Positions 50,736 to 64,000 of a DNA stretch of 64,000 nt are shown piece after piece (within the stretch, counting starts at the first letter, position 1; the number at the start of each line of letters is the position of its first letter). Made by a program: the position numbers and the translations under genes. The notes beneath the pieces were generated by a model, which saw only the letters and a program-made list of their open reading frames with translations, ran no database searches and was not told the DNA's origin. The DNA is from Rhopalosiphum padi (taxonomy: Eukaryota; Arthropoda; Insecta; Hemiptera; Aphididae), in assembly GCF_020882245.1 (NCBI RefSeq), contig NC_083597.1:82810152-82874151 (forward strand), given 5' to 3'.

Positions 50736-51615
50736 TAAAACCAATAACAATTTTAGGGTCGTTCAATTTATAGTGATATACCTATATTATGTGTACATGT
50801 TTTTTTTATTATTATTATTTTAATCAATAACATCGTGTATAGAATAATAATATTTCCACATACGCCCTGTATAACCGTTTTGTGTAACGTGTATTTTATA
50901 TTTAATATATTAAAAAAAAAAAAATACTACTAAATAATTATTATTACATTATTCGTGTAGTTAGGTGAATTTATAAATTTTTTTTTTCTTTTTGTTCTAT
51001 GTTTTACTGTAATAATAATGAGTGTTGAAGAAATACAAACATAATAATTTTTGTTTTTTTAAAACGGAACACGCATTCGACTATTTTCATCGGCTGCAGC
51101 GTGCACAATGTCGGTGAGTATTTTAATGGGCACGATATAATATATATCATCGCATTAGCTCAACCATGGTGGTGTGGGAAGAAGTGCTGGGTTACGTGTA
51201 GGTATTTAGATAATGATTTATAATAGTCCCCTTATCCCTTATTTCTTGCAGTTTTGGGGTGGAGTATTTTTTGTATAAAATTTACGGTTTGTTATTATAT
51301 TGCTTGTATTAATTTTTCGATGGGACTTCAACGACGCCGCCACCACTCCGCCCAATCTACCGAAACCATAATATTCTAATCCTAGTTTCGTCTACACTCG
51401 ATGTATTTGATGTAAATCATATGAGTATCTGACATAACGTATTAGGTACCTACGTTGTTATCCAAAATATAATGCAATATTACGTGCATCGATATTGGCT
51501 CGACCGAATAGGTAGCACGTGTGTGTATATAACCAACACACGTCATAAAATATAATATATATGTATATTTATACATTATGTGTATCACGATATTGAAATC
51601 GTAAGACCGTCGTGA

Positions 51616-51617
<2 letters not shown>

Positions 51618-51646
<29 letters not shown>
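51618..51646 (+). repeat. (TTA)n microsatellite
   Basis: About 29 bp of TTA repeats in the 3' flank. Confidence 0.9.
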
Positions 51647-54600
51647 CGCCTAATCCTCGACGCGACTTGGATTCCTATTGTTGTGCAATGTTCGTCGTAT
51701 CTATATGCGTTATACTATATACCGTATTATGTGTGTGTGTGTGTGTTTACGCGTAATACGTTCGAATAACATACATTATTGAAATAAATATGTTATTTAT
51801 GTTATATATTTATATGTGCGCCGTGTTTATATATAATAAAAATACGAGCGGAAATGGTCGGCGGATTGGCACGACGGAAAACGGGTTCGGCGCTGAAATT
51901 ATAACGAATACACTTTCGGCAATACGAACGGATCCGCGTGCAGGCCCCGAGAAACGCACATCTAATACTTTATATATAATAGATCCCACTATACACAATA
52001 ATAATAATAATATATAATACAATACGATATTTTATGCATCGAAAAATGCGAATGCGACAAAAAAAATAAAAAAAGAGAAGCTTCGCGATTTTTCTTTATT
52101 TTTTTTATCATATTTTATATTACATAATATATACATATGTATGTGCGTGTGTGTGTGTTGTAAACGCGTCGACTGCGATACGGAAATGCGCTACAATACA
52201 ATGCATTATATAAATAATGAAAAAATACGTCGCGTATATGTTCTGTGTCGTAAAATGTCGTGCGAAAAAATAAAACGGATAACGTTATCGTTTTTGCGTA
52301 TCCGAAATATATATTACAGCAATATAGCTTATATGTGGACAATTTTCCAAAGTAGGCATAAATACATAATAGATAATAACCAATAGAGTATAACATCTGC
52401 CGATGGTTTTATTGAAACAATATTGTATGTGCTTTATGTCTTATTGTTATAATATATATAAAATATATGTACAGTGTACACATATAAAACATTAAAAGGT
52501 GTGATTTACAAAAATATAACAACGAACGTGTTAATAAAAATAATAAATAAGGTAATACGCTCGTTATTATAATATATCACCGTATGTTTATTTGAAATAA
52601 TGAATTTCCACGTAAATTTCACTAATATTATATTTAATATAATATATATTAATACGTGTAGTTATTAAACATTTACACGCAATACTATGATTTTTTTCCG
52701 ATTGCGTTTTATCAAGGGACCCAATGGATTAGGCACGCAAATCTACTGTAGGATACGCGTACATCGTAGTTTATACGAAAAAATACCGATACCCGATTGC
52801 CCGGACAAACGGATGAGGGCGTATTACGTCAATGAATAAATAACTACACACATCAATAGAAAACAAAGTAAGTACCTATATATATATACTGATGTAAAGC
52901 TACGTATGTAATATGCTGATAAGCGCCGCATGTAACTGTGTGACGTACTGACGTGGTTGGTGAAAACGTAGTCGCTGGCTCTATAGTGAAATCATTTATC
53001 AAAATAGAGAATCGTCACCAAACGCAAAACAATAATCGAAATTAGGAACACAATAAAAACAAAAGATTGTTGTGTACGTATAGTTGTGCAATACCGCGGC
53101 GTCATATATCGATGGTCGGCCACACCTAAGCTGAGCTTAACAATAAACTTATTTGGATGGGCTGAACCCCGGCTCTCTTTTTTCATAAACTTTATCATAT
53201 TCAACCGAATAAAATATAACTTACATTAAAACAATAATTTGAATTAACTTGCTTGAATGTAGTATTCCCACACGTATATATTATATAATATAAATTAATT
53301 TTGGTTTGTCTATTAACTAATATACATAATAAATAATTATAAATATATAACTGCAAGTTTCCGTGTCCATAATAACTATATAATGTTCAATGTTTTGGAA
53401 GACTAAATTTATATTTGGGAGAAATTAGCAAAAAAAAACCTATGTTAACCGTAGGTATATGCATTCAATATATACCTATTTGTTACACAATTTTGAAACA
53501 TTTTACTCTAAATTAATAATTATTTAATTAGGTGTATTCTCGAATAAATAAATATATTTAGTATGAAATGATAAAGTAGTAAGTATACCCATTTGGTTTC
53601 ACACAATTAACTTCTTAAACAATTAACTTACTCACCCAATAAAGAAATCGGAAGAAAACCACCCCTAAAAATCACGATCACCACGTATCTGGACAATAGT
53701 ATTATATTCCGTGTGTCATGTAGGTACATATTTCGAAAATCGAAAGAAGAGTCTATAACAAATATACCATTATGACAAGCATTTTGAAATGTTTATAATG
53801 TATCTACCTAGCTAGTACCTATGTACAATTATTAATGAAAAATTATATTATTATTTGATATAAATTAATCTGATTTGATAAATATAATTTTTTTTTTTTT
53901 TAATATTGTTAAATTATTGAAAAAACGTAAAATTATCATTATTTTTATTTTCAATGTCAATACAGTGTTATACTGTTATCTAGATAATTTATGTGTTAAT
54001 TATCTTTTAACTGGTACCTATTTAAATACATTTTTAGTTATATTTACACAGCACGGGTTATAAACAGTCAACAGTTGCTTCGAGCATAAAACGATATTAC
54101 ACAGAAGAAACAGAGTGCACATATTATATACTGTCGTAAAAGTGCAATTGATCCTAAAATATATAATTTATATGATATTATCTATATATAAATAGAGAGA
54201 AGGGCTCCCCCTTCTTAAGAGGGGAGAAAGAGCGAGCAAGATAGAGAGTGAGAGAGTGATGTAGGTGCACCAGTACCGTAATGCAGTGGCTCACATTTTG
54301 TCGACTTGGAAATTATACTCATAACACGATTACGTATCCACGCACGTATTGTTATTATTATAACTGTATAGAAACTAGAAATAATACTTGCACACGAGAA
54401 CGTTATAACACTTATAACGCACAATCGCAGCAGTATAGGTACATACACTGTGACTTTTGCGACTTAGGTAATTTATTGTACGTTGTTCAAATACGTGTAT
54501 ATTATTGTACTATGTATAGACCGTTTTTCATTATAATTTTTAAACAAAATAATAAAAATAATACAATATATTATATTAATTGAATAGGTTTAATATATTG

Positions 54601-56760
54601 TATAGTTTAGGTTGTAAATACGTAGGTGATGCATATTATACAGCGTAATGTAATCTGATTAAAAACTGAAAGTGAGTCTATCGCAGTAATAATGTGTAAA
54701 ATAACTAAGACATTATATTAAAACGTGTATTTCTTAACTCGCTTATTTTGTACGTTATAATTATGACGTGTAGGTGTATAGTAGGTATATTCAATACCAT
54801 AAATTTAAAAAGTTTATGACATCAGAAAATCGCTTACAATATAATATGAATTATTAATCACTAAATTACTAATACAAAATGATCGTGATGGTGATATTTT
54901 TAAGACCGATCGAGGAAAAAAATTGTATAGTTGAAAAACAAAAACTTATACAAAAAAACGTCCTCATCTTAGTCTGCAAGCGGCAATGATTCAAAATAGA
55001 CGTTTGGGTATGCAAATCGTTATGGCCAATAATAATGTGGCGATCACATATTATTTTAACATCGTGAATCGTGATGTAAAACTGCAAAAAGTTTGATTTC
55101 GATATTTGTCCAACCATCTTACATATTATAATGTACATAGTAAAATTATAATGATTATCTTTGTACTTGGTGACTTGTCCAGAATCTGGGATTTATCACA
55201 GAGTAATAATAATATTATACTACGTCATACTGCAGCAGGCTAACAGCATTGTTTTGACGACGTTAAAAAATATAATTTAATTATAAAGGTCAAACGACAG
55301 CTATTGTTATGGTTTTGGATAAAAGAGGAGCCAAGAAAAGTAATGGTGTTTAATAGAAATATAGATTGGTTTTAGCTCAAAAATGAAACAAATTAAAACG
55401 CTAATGAAATATAAAATAAATAATAATGTATTTGTTTTTACTATGTTAACGTGCATCGATTATTTCATATATAAAAACCAATAATTATGGTAATTTAATA
55501 AATAAATAAGACAAATAATATAATAATGACAATTGTATACACAATTTTACAAATATTCAGTTTTATTTTTTATTTATGAGGTATTAGATATTTTTCCTGT
55601 ATGAATATTTATTTCTATAAACCGTAGCAAATTAGTACAATAATAATGATGATGCTTATACTACTTATAGTCTATAGATCATATTAACAATTTAATAAGT
55701 ACGATAAAAATGTATTTTTAAAAGAAACAAAAGGCTTAGAACATTGTTCTGGTGTGCAACTTTACATTCATGAAATCATGACTACAGCAGCTCTGTAGAT
55801 ATAGCCATTATAATATTGTAACAAATACGAAATAAAATCAAGTAAGTCGATGTTCTCTCATATTAAATATACATTTATACTTCTTTTTTACTTTTTCATA
55901 AACGTATTACACACCACACAGTGATTCATCAAGTATAAGCATGCTCGCCTCTTTTTTATGTAACATGGAGTTATTAAAAATCTAATTTTTAGAAACTATG
56001 AATGTACTTAAAGACTATATTTTCTAATTATTAAAAATAATTATACCGTTTAAGAAGTGTTCTATTACGATACAAACTGTTGTTGTTTAAAATAAAACCA
56101 CCAAATTTTACTTTACATTATTTAGCAGATTATTTATTAGAAAATAATGACGTACCTAACTAAATCAAAAATCAAAATTGAAACAGTTTATTTTTCCAAA
56201 TTATTAATCATAATCTAAAAAAGGAAGTGAGTATGCTTAGTTATCTAATCACCATGTGTATAACTGACCCGGAATCGATTTAATACATGAATGTAATTTT
56301 TTTATTAAATATGATTTTCGTTTGGCAAAAATATGTGAGGATTACCAGCTCCCGAGAACAAAAAGAAAAATGTCGACAAGTATATTTTCCAAGGATTTAC
56401 TCGTTGTAATCATTTGGAGACTATAGGTAGAACTAATAAAAACATCGTATTATTTACTGTTTATAATTTACAATTTTTGTTCAAGAAAATAAATACAAAA
56501 CTCATTTTTTGTTATAGACTCTTTAAAACTGTATTAATATAACTGGCTCCGGAGAACCTTGGTAAATTAAATGAACCTCTTCTGGAGCACTCTTAATAAG
56601 GATTACATAACGACCTAGGTACCTAATTGCACGAGATGTAATAAGTGTCCGAAGTGCATAGTTAAAAGCCTTTTAAGGTAATGTACAAATCGTAAATTTA
56701 GATTAAGGTTTTGTTATTTTGATATTGCTGTGTATTCATAATTTTATAGTACGTCATGAC

Positions 56761-57320
56761 TAGGACCCGGATAATTTGGGCCGGATTTATGTGTTCTAAA
56801 AACCTTAAAAATATGCAATATAAAATATGCCCTTATTTTGTAGATATATCCTTAAAACTAAATAATATGCTTAAAAATCTTTAATTTAGTTATTTTTAAT
56901 ATTTTTGCAAAAAAATTATTTCATATTATAATGATAAATTTTCAGTGGTAATGTGGCATATTATAATTTTAATCCGAAAAAGCAATAACGTAAATATTTC
57001 TTTTTTTATAAATTCAGTATGTGTCTAAATGAAAATAAATACATACCAAAAGCAAATTGTGTTGACTATAAGTATAACTATAAACATGTTATTTAATTAA
57101 TATATTAATATATTAATATATTATGCATTCAAAAACGGTACATAAGTAAAGAAAAATCTTAAAATACAGAAATATGCTGTACGAGCCGAAAAATGGCAAA
57201 ATATACAAAATAAAACTTTGTATTTCAGATCTATTAACTATAATTCAAACTCGTAGCTTATCTAGCTACTTTTTGGACTGTTTGAAAAAAACATACCTAT
57301 ACATATAAATCCGGGCCCTA
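56761..57320. mobile_element. 560-bp hAT-type MITE with perfect 8-bp target duplication
   Basis: Terminal inverted repeats TAGGACCCGGAT (left) and TAGGGCCCGGAT (reverse complement of right) are flanked by GTCATGAC at 56753-56760 and 57321-57328, an exact 8-bp duplication that is itself palindromic. Short TIRs with 8-bp duplications are the hAT signature. The interior is AT-rich with repeated ATATGC words near the ends (possible subterminal transposase sites) and has no ORF. Confidence 0.82.
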
Positions 57321-58164
57321 GTCATGACTGATGTTTTGTTTTTATACATATTGTGGGAAATTAAGCTATTTTATGGCGCTTAGTTTTTAAATTTTACGTG
57401 TTACGTGTTACAACTTGTAAAAGAGTTTGATGTCTATAGTTGTCAGTCATCTACAGTTTTTATTTAGATTTGTATAATACAATGAGGTATATTGTTTTTT
57501 TTAATTATAATCAATAATAAACAAAAATTGTTCTAAATTTCTTGATTTCTCGGAACTAACCAATCAGCCATTTTGACAATAATTTGAAATTATTACTATA
57601 TATAACACTTATATGCATAATATGTACCCAAAACCGTATACAACTGTACATTACTATAAGGTAATAAGATGGTGTTAGATCACGCAGCGTATTATAATAT
57701 TATATACCTTTACATATATATATATATGTAGTAAATATACACGCGACCCCGTTCATTAGGGGCCGCCCGACCGTTAATAACGAATTAATGGTGACGCGTC
57801 GTTTTGTTTAACACCCCGGCAGCACATTAAATACGTCGGAATAATAATATAACCGTATACCCTTTTTATTATAATATCATTAGCTCGCGCTCCTCGTACA
57901 TATATTAAACGGCCGATGCGTGTGCGTGTTTTTTTAATGCTTCCGATTTCAATTAAACGTATATAATAACGCGTATATACCCATTGAAACGGCAGTGACT
58001 TAATAATTAGCGGGTAAATACATTATATTATTACTATTGTGATTATCATTATTGTTTTTTTTTTTTATAGTATCGACGTGTTTTTTTTTTATTTTTATAT
58101 TACGGTTTTCAAATCGATTAACTAAATGAAAAAAAAAAAGGCAAAACGGTAGAGAAAGTCTACG

Positions 58165-58186
58165 TATATATATATATATATATATT
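58165..58186 (+). repeat. (TA)n microsatellite
   Basis: About 11 TA units. Similar tracts occur at 7197-7216, 24095-24116 and 27318-27339. Confidence 0.85.
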
Positions 58187-59739
58187 AAAAACCTGCGACA
58201 GGACGCGCAAAGAAAAAAAACAAACGGCTTTCGCGGAATAAGTGAAGGTCTTAGGGTACAGAGGATTTAGCATAAGCCCGTAGTCCCGCAGAATGGTCGT
58301 CGTTCGTTTTAAGTAAATTCGCTCGCACCGCAACACTCTGCCAAGAGATTTTTGTTATTATTATTGTTATTATTATTATTATTATTATCACTATTGCCGA
58401 TGAAATCTTCCTTTCCTCGAACGGATCTATTGAAGACCTGTTTTTTCTTACCTCGTTATTATAATATAACGCATTTAACTACACCCGTTGTGCTGAAAAA
58501 AAAAACAGTAATTATTGCTTGTTCGGTTATTTTGTTCAGTTTTATCCACTATAAAGAACAATCTCAATTTCTATTAGATTATTAATTCCATATAAATCTA
58601 AAGACAAACAATGAAAATAATATTTAAATTACGTTGCGCAGTAAGAAACAAAATATTACACGATACGATTATAATAGATGTATAATGTAACTCATTATAC
58701 TTATATTATCGTGTTCACATAGGTTCCTGTTAGGAAATCAACGTTTTACACGGATAAGCTAAAATATATTTGTATTATGTACTCGACACGTCCAATTCAC
58801 AAAACCTATTGAAATATTATTATAATGTACGTATCATCGGCGGTGAAATATGTAAAACCCATTAATCAATTTTAAACCCTAACATTTTTAATAATTACAA
58901 TTTAAGCTACAAGTGAAATTGAAAATATAACAAGATATTTTTCAACCTTATTTGTGTAGAATCCGAATTGCTATTCGCCAAACATTTATTTATATGTATT
59001 GCCTATGATGTAATATTATTGAAAATTGGTTTTACAGTTTAAGTGTTTTGTCATAAATACATAGATTTGTTTATTTTTATACTGATATACGTGATTTAGG
59101 TGTAATATGGGATATTCATATTGTTTATATTATAAAATCGGAAAATGGTATGCAACAAAACGGTTTTAAGGAGTTACGCTTAGGCAACATATTGTCGAAC
59201 GTGGTAATTATTTTGAGTGTTCGGTTAATAATAAATTATTGTTGCATTTCAATAGTATTATTGTATTAACGTAACTAATCAATACTAATATATATATATT
59301 GCACTTATAAAAATGTATTTGAAAAAAAAATATTCGTATTAATTTACATACTTTATATTCATGATTTATGTGACTTATTCAAGTAGAGAAAAATTATAAT
59401 TTATCTCGAAAAAGCTAATCGTTTTTAAACTGTATTAAAATAATTTTAATGAAACACTTCTATTCTCATCTATAATTGATCCATGTGTAATATATTATGA
59501 AGTACTTATAGCTATATATGTACAAATATAAAAAAAATTATCATTTTTAGTGCACCTTTGCTTATAAATGCGATAGTTGATGGCACTAATATATATATAG
59601 ATGCAGCACTTCAATCAACAGCTTACATTATATCTGAAAACATTAATAGACGTCACATGTATTACAAATATATTAACACGTGGTAAATAATAAATATTAT
59701 ATGTAACTGTATAATTGATCACCACGTGACAAAAAACTG

Positions 59740-60450
59740 AGTTTCCAAATAACTTCTTTAAGACGAGGGACGCACTTCATCGGATCGACGATTCCCCGCT
59801 GATGGGCTTATGTATTGCGATTATATTTCAAAAACGTATATACGTGTGCACACATTCGTATGAACATATTTCTTGTTTTTTTTCGTTATCTCTCTCTCTC
59901 TCTCTCTCTCTTTTTTCCACCCCTCGACCGTAGAATTGATTGTTCCGAAATCCGGGACAACCCGCAGAAGTCAAGAAAATAACGAAATATAAACTGTCTG
60001 CAAAAGACATCGCCGCCAGCCCGACAGGCTCTCGGGTAAAAAGGAAAAACGTCGGGAAAAAAATTATAGAAAATAGCCACGCGGAGGAAAAGGGATGTAA
60101 AAAGGACGAGGTAATCATTTCGAGAGAAGAAGACGTATATAAAAAAAAAAAGTAAAATAAAATATATATACGAGCTGTTGGTTGGGGGGGGAGGAGGTTG
60201 TGGTGGCGTAGTGCGCCCCTCCAGAGGGGGTACGACGCGGGAGAAGACAAAATGGCGTTTCGGGCGGCATGCGGTGAACGGGGGTGGTTTGAACGTAGTG
60301 GCGGGCCAGCGGATGGAGGGGTAGTGGGACGACGGGTAGCTTAGGAGATAAAACCGACCGAACAGAAATTGGATTCAATACGAGGGGTGTTACTATAGTT
60401 ACTGCCGAGGCGGTTTTCCCTTCGAGAAGCTCGCAGCCGCCGCCAGTACG
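59740..60450. promoter_or_regulatory. GC-richer island in the 3' flank
   Basis: Mixed-composition DNA with a (CT)n tract at 59889-59911 and G-rich runs near 60180-60330. It could be regulatory DNA of a neighbouring gene outside the window. No supported exon on either strand. Confidence 0.2.
59889..59911 (+). repeat. (CT)n microsatellite
   Basis: About 11 CT units followed by a T run. It resembles a polypyrimidine tract, but no supported exon follows. Confidence 0.9.
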
Positions 60451-63400
60451 TATATAGATTGTGTATATATTATATACTTATATTACGACGCGTCCTGTGC
60501 GTGTGTGTGTATCCTGTAAACTGTATATACCTATATACATATATGTATACATTATGTATGCCGTGTACACATATAGGCACAAACGCCGGGCGCCAAAGTC
60601 GCGGACACGTTTTTTATGATTAGAATATACGACGATGTGACGGTCTTTTACGTATAATATTGTTATTGTAATATATTATGATGACTATTTAGCCGATGTA
60701 TTTAGCGGCGCACGTCCTATATCCGCTCGAAAACCGCGCACGTTTGCAGTATGTGAAATTTGTTTTGATCTGCGGAACAGCGAGCCGTCATAACAATATA
60801 ATATTGGTATGCTGCAGCGCTGCAAGTGTTCACAATTTATTATACCTGGCCCTACCTAGCCCCGATTGCCGTTAAACTTTTAATCTGCGTCCTCTGACAT
60901 GCACGACCGACCTTTTACGATACGATTTACGCGGTGGGGGTACGGGGAGAATAGAACCCCCTTGATCGTTATTTTTACGATATTATAATAGGTATTGGGT
61001 ATAATGTTGTCTTATATTTTTGTGACTAAATACGTAATGATATTATACAGAAATACAACTATCGAAAACGCTACTCTTTATTGATATAAAATATTATTGA
61101 ACATTTGAAAATATCATGATAGTTGATCATAATAGTTCGTATGATATATTATTGCTTACTACTAAATGTGATTGAAAAAATTTCTTATCGTGAAATATCG
61201 TCAATAATTATCCAGCTGAACCGTGCGTCTAATAAATAAAAGGAATAGTTGATGCATCTGTAATAAAAATGATAAACATTATACAATATTTGAATATTCA
61301 GCAACTTGTTTAGTAATTCTATGCTATAATAATACACGAACAATTTAAAACATATTGCAGGGCAAAGGCGTGTATTAATAGACACATGTTATAAGTTATA
61401 CCTAATATTGTAATATATATATGTATATATATTTATATTTTAGTTTGACGTTCTAAATAACAACAATAATACAAATAACAATAACATTTAAACAATTATT
61501 TTTATCATTTATTATTGCATTACTTTATTTTCATTTCACTGTTCACTATAGTCGCACACTCGCACTAGTGCACTACTCATGACTCAAATTGGTGAAAATA
61601 ACTTATGTCTGATGTTCGACTGTTCAGAGACTTTGAGTAACTATAAACTTTTATTGTGATTTTTCTTTTCAATTTATACATATAAATAACGTAATAATTT
61701 TTTTTCAGTTTTATAAATATTATATAATATGACGTACTAGACTACTAGATAATAATATCCAACATCAAAATGTTGATATATTTTTTTTATATTTTACACT
61801 ATTACCTCGCTGTATTAAAAACTAAATTCGTTATTCCGTAATGTTGTATTTTATCGTTTTGGGGTAATCCAGGCGAATAACATTTTAAATGATAACGATT
61901 TCCTTGTTTAAATAATAAGTCGAACACCCTCGATGCGGTCGTTCGACTCATTTCGGAAGAATAATTAACACGAATAGTTCCATAAAATGTATTTATCTAA
62001 ACATTCACCTCAAGTATCGGTTTCGCTTTTTATGATAATTTTACGGGTAAGGAATATACCGTACTATATTTAATATTATACATAAATACATAATATAATA
62101 AAATTATACCAGTAAGCGGTAAAACGAGCGAATAATATTACGCAGACGATTTTTCGTTAAATAATTGTCAATTAAGTGCCTATACTCGTGTGTTATCGTC
62201 GTCCCGCCACCATAGGCAATGGTCGAGTAAGTCTAGTATACGTGAAAAGGATAAATACGTACCTACTTTTTGGTTTAAAATGAATATGTTTGTATGATGT
62301 TTCATTTACTGTTTGTCCATATTATATATATATTATAAATATGTCAAGTGCGTATATGGTACCGTACAAATGTTTTTAACATAATATATAGGCACGTCAA
62401 AATATCATTAAAAAAGATAACTTAAATGATAACTTATTCGCCGCAATATTTAATAATTTCATTCAATTGAAAAACAAAAAGATTGAAATATGAAACAAAA
62501 ACGAATTATATCTTTTGGAAATCGTCTTATTATTATTACGAAACTGACAACTGTAAATAATATAGTATACTATTATTTTTTTTTTTTTTTATGGTCTAAG
62601 TCACAAATAATTTAACAACAAATGCCATTAGTTTAATTATATTTATATTTTGTTAACTTACTTGCTATTTAAATCTATATAAATCATCTTTACATTATGT
62701 TCTTATATTTGTAGATTAGCTTTTAATTATTTTTATCATTATAAATAAGTTTTTTTTTGTAATTAGGACCAAGTGAGATGTCAAGATTGTGAGACATTCT
62801 GTGTACGATCCGAATACCCGATCTTAAGCATATTTTAAACAGTCTGAAATGAATGAAACTGTGTGCTTAATGGAGAGATCTGTTAAACATAATAATTTGC
62901 ATACAGGGAAGTCCTCTTATATAGTCTTCAGGAATCCAAGAGTCACTCTGATATGTCCTGTGCGTATTGTATATATTATTATTATTTACTCGTTTATAAT
63001 TTAAAGTTTTTTACGGTGCTTAGGTACACAAAATAAAATGTTCGAGCACGACGAACGGTCCTAAGCTGCGGTGGCGGGAGCAGTCAAAATAAAACAATAG
63101 TGCCGTCAATATTCCCCCCTTGCAAACACAGGTAGTGGTGGTAAATACACACGTTTTATGTATACACAGTGTAATAATATACTCGTGGAGTAAATTGCAC
63201 GACGAGTAAAGGCTCTATAGATATTTTTATTCTACACGGTGAAATTAGTAGGTGATCGTGTACGCTGTGTATTATAGTGTCGTCATAAAACGAAAAGTTT
63301 TTTACTCGCTTTTACTACCCCCGCGAACCCTTTTCGACTGTTCGAAAAAATGCATACGAAATATACACCGCGCTGGATTGTTGGGGTTAAGACGACAGAA

Positions 63401-64000
63401 TGGTATAAGCACTTGGCGCTAGGTAGGTATATGATAACCGCGAGAGTGCTTTCCGCGTATAACGAAACGCCCCAGGTAACCACGGTATGTGTGTGTGTGT
63501 GTGTTATATTGTATACGTTGCGCCGCTACGTCTTGTAAAAGTTTACGGAATGGAATCTTTTTTTTCCTCTGTTAAATCTCATATCCGTTTTCACGCGCAG
63601 TATTAAACGCCCAATACTTTTTTTCCCCCCGAACTTTGTGTCTTATCGAGTTTGTACTCTGCGTACATAATATACGTATAACCTATACCTATATCCTATG
63701 CCGCGGTAGTTATAAACTATTCTATAATAATATTTCGATCGATAAATATATTTGCTGCAGATTAACCGCGCACACATTTAGAGTGAGATACGTAGTAATA
63801 TATTATCATATATATATATATATATATGTGTGTGTGTAGTTTTCTTATTATGTATAACAGGATTTTTTTTTACTGTTATAACATGCAGAGTAGTAAATAT
63901 ATTTTTAACACCGTTTTTGCGGCTAAATAAAACGTTAATAATCTTAAAGGAAAATCAGAATCGTCGGTTAATCTAAGACGAATATTACTTAGAATATTGT

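Larger units (their letters stand above)
50736..64000. other. 3' flank with no recognised gene
   Basis: AT-rich intergenic sequence with microsatellites, a hAT-type MITE at 56761-57320 and less AT-rich islands near 51.0-52.1, 52.7-53.2, 57.7-58.3, 59.7-61.0 and 63.0-63.8 kb. The islands might include regulatory DNA or non-coding transcripts. None contains a convincing coding exon with usable splice sites on either strand. Confidence 0.55.

Noticed and set aside
53090..53210. Stretch ACTTATTTGGATGGGCTGAACCCCGG resembling the 3' half of 5S rRNA
   Set aside because: Only a short match to the 5S ACTTGGATGGGTGACC block; the conserved 5' half and closing stem are not present.
59934..60110. Plus-strand frame with CT-tract acceptor and GAG|GTAATC donor
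   Set aside because: The frame has a TGA at 59937 directly after the acceptor and no in-frame ATG, so it cannot be a coding internal exon. The pyrimidine tract is a (CT)n microsatellite.
59828..60250. 140-codon minus-strand ORF
   Set aside because: Its composition follows the microsatellite (RERERER from the CT tract) and T/A-rich DNA (Phe runs). No domain and no splice support.

Overview
The window is AT-rich arthropod DNA, almost certainly from an aphid (Hemiptera, Aphididae). The reasons are the very AT-rich background full of TAGGTACCTA-type words, abundant (ATT)n, (TA)n and (CA)n microsatellites, short interspersed elements of kinds I associate with aphid genomes, and one insect-type developmental gene with long introns. 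I see no prokaryotic features, rRNA, tRNA or CRISPR array.

One protein-coding gene can be supported from end to end: a plus-strand Pitx/Ptx1 paired-like homeobox gene. Its five coding exons are 20638-20911, 33607-33717, 33939-34195, 46509-46697 and 48093-48548. All junctions have GT/AG sites and compatible phases, and the joined frame encodes 428 residues. The order is a His-rich N terminus, a K50 (Bicoid-class) homeodomain split by an intron between homeodomain residues 46 and 47, a Pitx-type linker, and a C-terminal OAR motif. An acceptor at 20545-20546 shows at least one more non-coding 5' exon upstream. Candidates lie near 9.3 kb and 10.98 kb, but neither is proven.

The most interesting observation is at the 3' end of the gene. 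The frame stops at UGA-C (48546-48548) and then stays open in the same frame for 147 more codons, to TAA at 48990-48992. The extension has an acidic leucine-containing segment, an Asp tract and His/Gln tracts whose codon interruptions are mostly synonymous in exactly this frame. A perfect 6-bp GC-rich stem lies 12 nt after the stop. Together these suggest programmed stop-codon readthrough giving a 576-residue form.

Layout. 1-20.5 kb: 5' flank and probably a 5' UTR intron, with a 5'-truncated jockey-type LINE remnant (about 1.8-2.1 kb), GC-rich islands near 3.1, 9.2 and 14.0-14.75 kb, and a MITE (15.46-16.18 kb). 20.5-48.99 kb: Ptx1, with introns of about 12.7, 0.22, 12.3 and 1.4 kb. The second long intron holds a related MITE copy, a GC-rich island (43.5-44.08 kb) and a 591-bp foldback MITE with about 195-bp inverted repeats and a perfect 8-bp target duplication. 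49-50.7 kb: probable 3' UTR. 50.7-64 kb: no gene recognised; it contains a 560-bp hAT-type MITE with an 8-bp target duplication and a GC-rich island near 60 kb. Almost all other short ORFs look like chance frames in microsatellites or GC islands.
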